Origin: an uncultured Oleispira sp.
Lineage (GTDB): Bacteria > Pseudomonadota > Gammaproteobacteria > Pseudomonadales > Oceanobacteraceae
Assembly: GCA_913019965.1 (NCBI GenBank)
Contig: CAJVZR010000001.1
Location: 113,039-177,038, forward strand
DNA: 64,000 nucleotides
Direction of reading: 5' to 3'
A model generated the notes under the pieces. The model saw nothing but the letters and a program-made list of their open reading frames with translations. It was not told the DNA's origin and did not search any database. Position 1 is the first letter of the stretch. Each line of letters starts with the position of its first letter. This document shows positions 63,765-64,000 of this stretch, in pieces. The position numbers were made by a program, and so were the translations under genes.

Positions 63765-63840
63765 TGGAGCGGAAAAGGAGACTCGAACTCCCGACCCCAA
63801 CCTTGGCAAGGTTATGCTCTACCAGCTGAGCTATTTCCGC
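63765..63840 (-). tRNA. tRNA-Gly (GCC)
   Basis: A 76-base tRNA including encoded CCA. The minus strand begins GCGGAAATAGCTCAGCTGG, with anticodon stem-loop AACCTTGCCAAGGTT giving anticodon GCC, T loop TTCGAGTC and the acceptor closing in TTCCGC-T-CCA. It lies 84 bases from tRNA-Glu on the same strand, so the two are likely one transcript. Confidence 0.96.
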
Positions 63841-63924
63841 ATGAATGATTTAACTGATTCCTCAGCAGAATAACAACTTCACTTGTCACTCTATCTTGTC
63901 AATACGTTCTTTCCGAAGAAAGAA

Positions 63925-64000
63925 TGGTATCCCCAAGGGGATTCGAACCCCTGTTACCGCCGTGAAAGGGCGGTGTCCTAGGCCTCTAGACGATGGGGAC
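63925..64000 (-). tRNA. tRNA-Glu (TTC)
   Basis: A 76-base tRNA that ends exactly at the window edge and appears complete. The minus strand starts GTCCCCATCGTCTAGAGG, has anticodon loop CTTTCAC giving TTC, T loop TTCGAATC, and ends GGGGATA-CCA. It is the upstream partner of tRNA-Gly; any further tRNA would lie beyond the right edge. Confidence 0.95.

Noticed and set aside
63688..63873. 61-residue frame over the tRNA-Gly region
   Set aside because: It runs across the tRNA and its terminator on the opposite strand; the tRNA accounts for the sequence.

Overview
The window reads as chromosomal DNA of a free-living, respiratory gammaproteobacterium, probably a marine Oceanospirillales/Pseudomonadales relative. 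Gene content and order recall Pseudomonas in several places: nrdJa-nrdJb, ccoNOQP-ccoGHIS-anr, queF with a neighbouring ABC transporter and a PA2817-type gene, and a CyaB-type cyclase. Base composition is moderately AT-rich throughout. I see no prophage, insertion sequence, integron or CRISPR array. Almost all sequence is coding, and the only gap over 300 bases is the ccoN upstream region.

Layout. 1-7.7 kb is an anaerobic nitrogen-oxide block: nirQ, a zinc-ribbon protein, a diguanylate cyclase, a lipoprotein, a cupredoxin, a NapC/NirT multihaem protein fused to an ethylbenzene-dehydrogenase-like haem domain, nirS (cytochrome cd1 nitrite reductase), and a membrane hemerythrin. 7.8-11.4 kb holds pdxH and the split B12-dependent ribonucleotide reductase nrdJa/nrdJb. 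11.6-20 kb holds three stand-alone periplasmic binding proteins, a 7TM sensor kinase, an acyltransferase and a frameshifted Na+/H+ antiporter with a cyclic-nucleotide-binding-like tail. 20-22.3 kb holds small membrane and outer-membrane proteins and a hydrolase. 22.5-32.2 kb is the cbb3 oxidase locus (ccoNOQP, ccoGHIS, a SafE-like protein) ending in an FNR/Anr regulator. 32-54 kb is mostly housekeeping (ttcA, greB, J-domain protein, deacetylase, metallopeptidase, UPF0149, BolA-like, ylqF, murI, folE, cls) with signalling genes (response regulator-phosphatase-kinase plus STAS, PAS/GAF/GGDEF). 54.5-58 kb carries an unusual chalcone-isomerase-like/TonB-C fusion with a mini phosphate-binding-like protein and a porin. 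58-64 kb holds tRNA-Ser, a nitroreductase, a class III adenylate cyclase, queF, an ABC exporter and tRNA-Gly/tRNA-Glu.

How it fits together. The low-oxygen genes are scattered, but many share one promoter design. I find FNR/Anr/Dnr-type 14-bp boxes upstream of nirQ, nirS, the cupredoxin gene, nrdJa, ccoN and a four-TM protein gene. In all six, a -10-like hexamer begins 28.5 bp from the box centre, the geometry of a class II FNR promoter. A seventh box sits upstream of the hemerythrin gene without a good -10. The Anr-type regulator encoded at 31.4 kb is the obvious candidate to read them, which would tie nitrite respiration, micro-oxic cbb3 respiration and oxygen-independent dNTP synthesis into one regulon. 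The haem d1 biosynthesis genes and norCB are not in the window; norCB may lie left of nirQ.

Most worth a second look: the NirT/EB_dh fusion with a CX3CH motif, the CHI-like/coiled-coil/TonB-C protein, the shared box architecture, the antiporter frameshift, and a likely ATT start codon on the J-domain gene.
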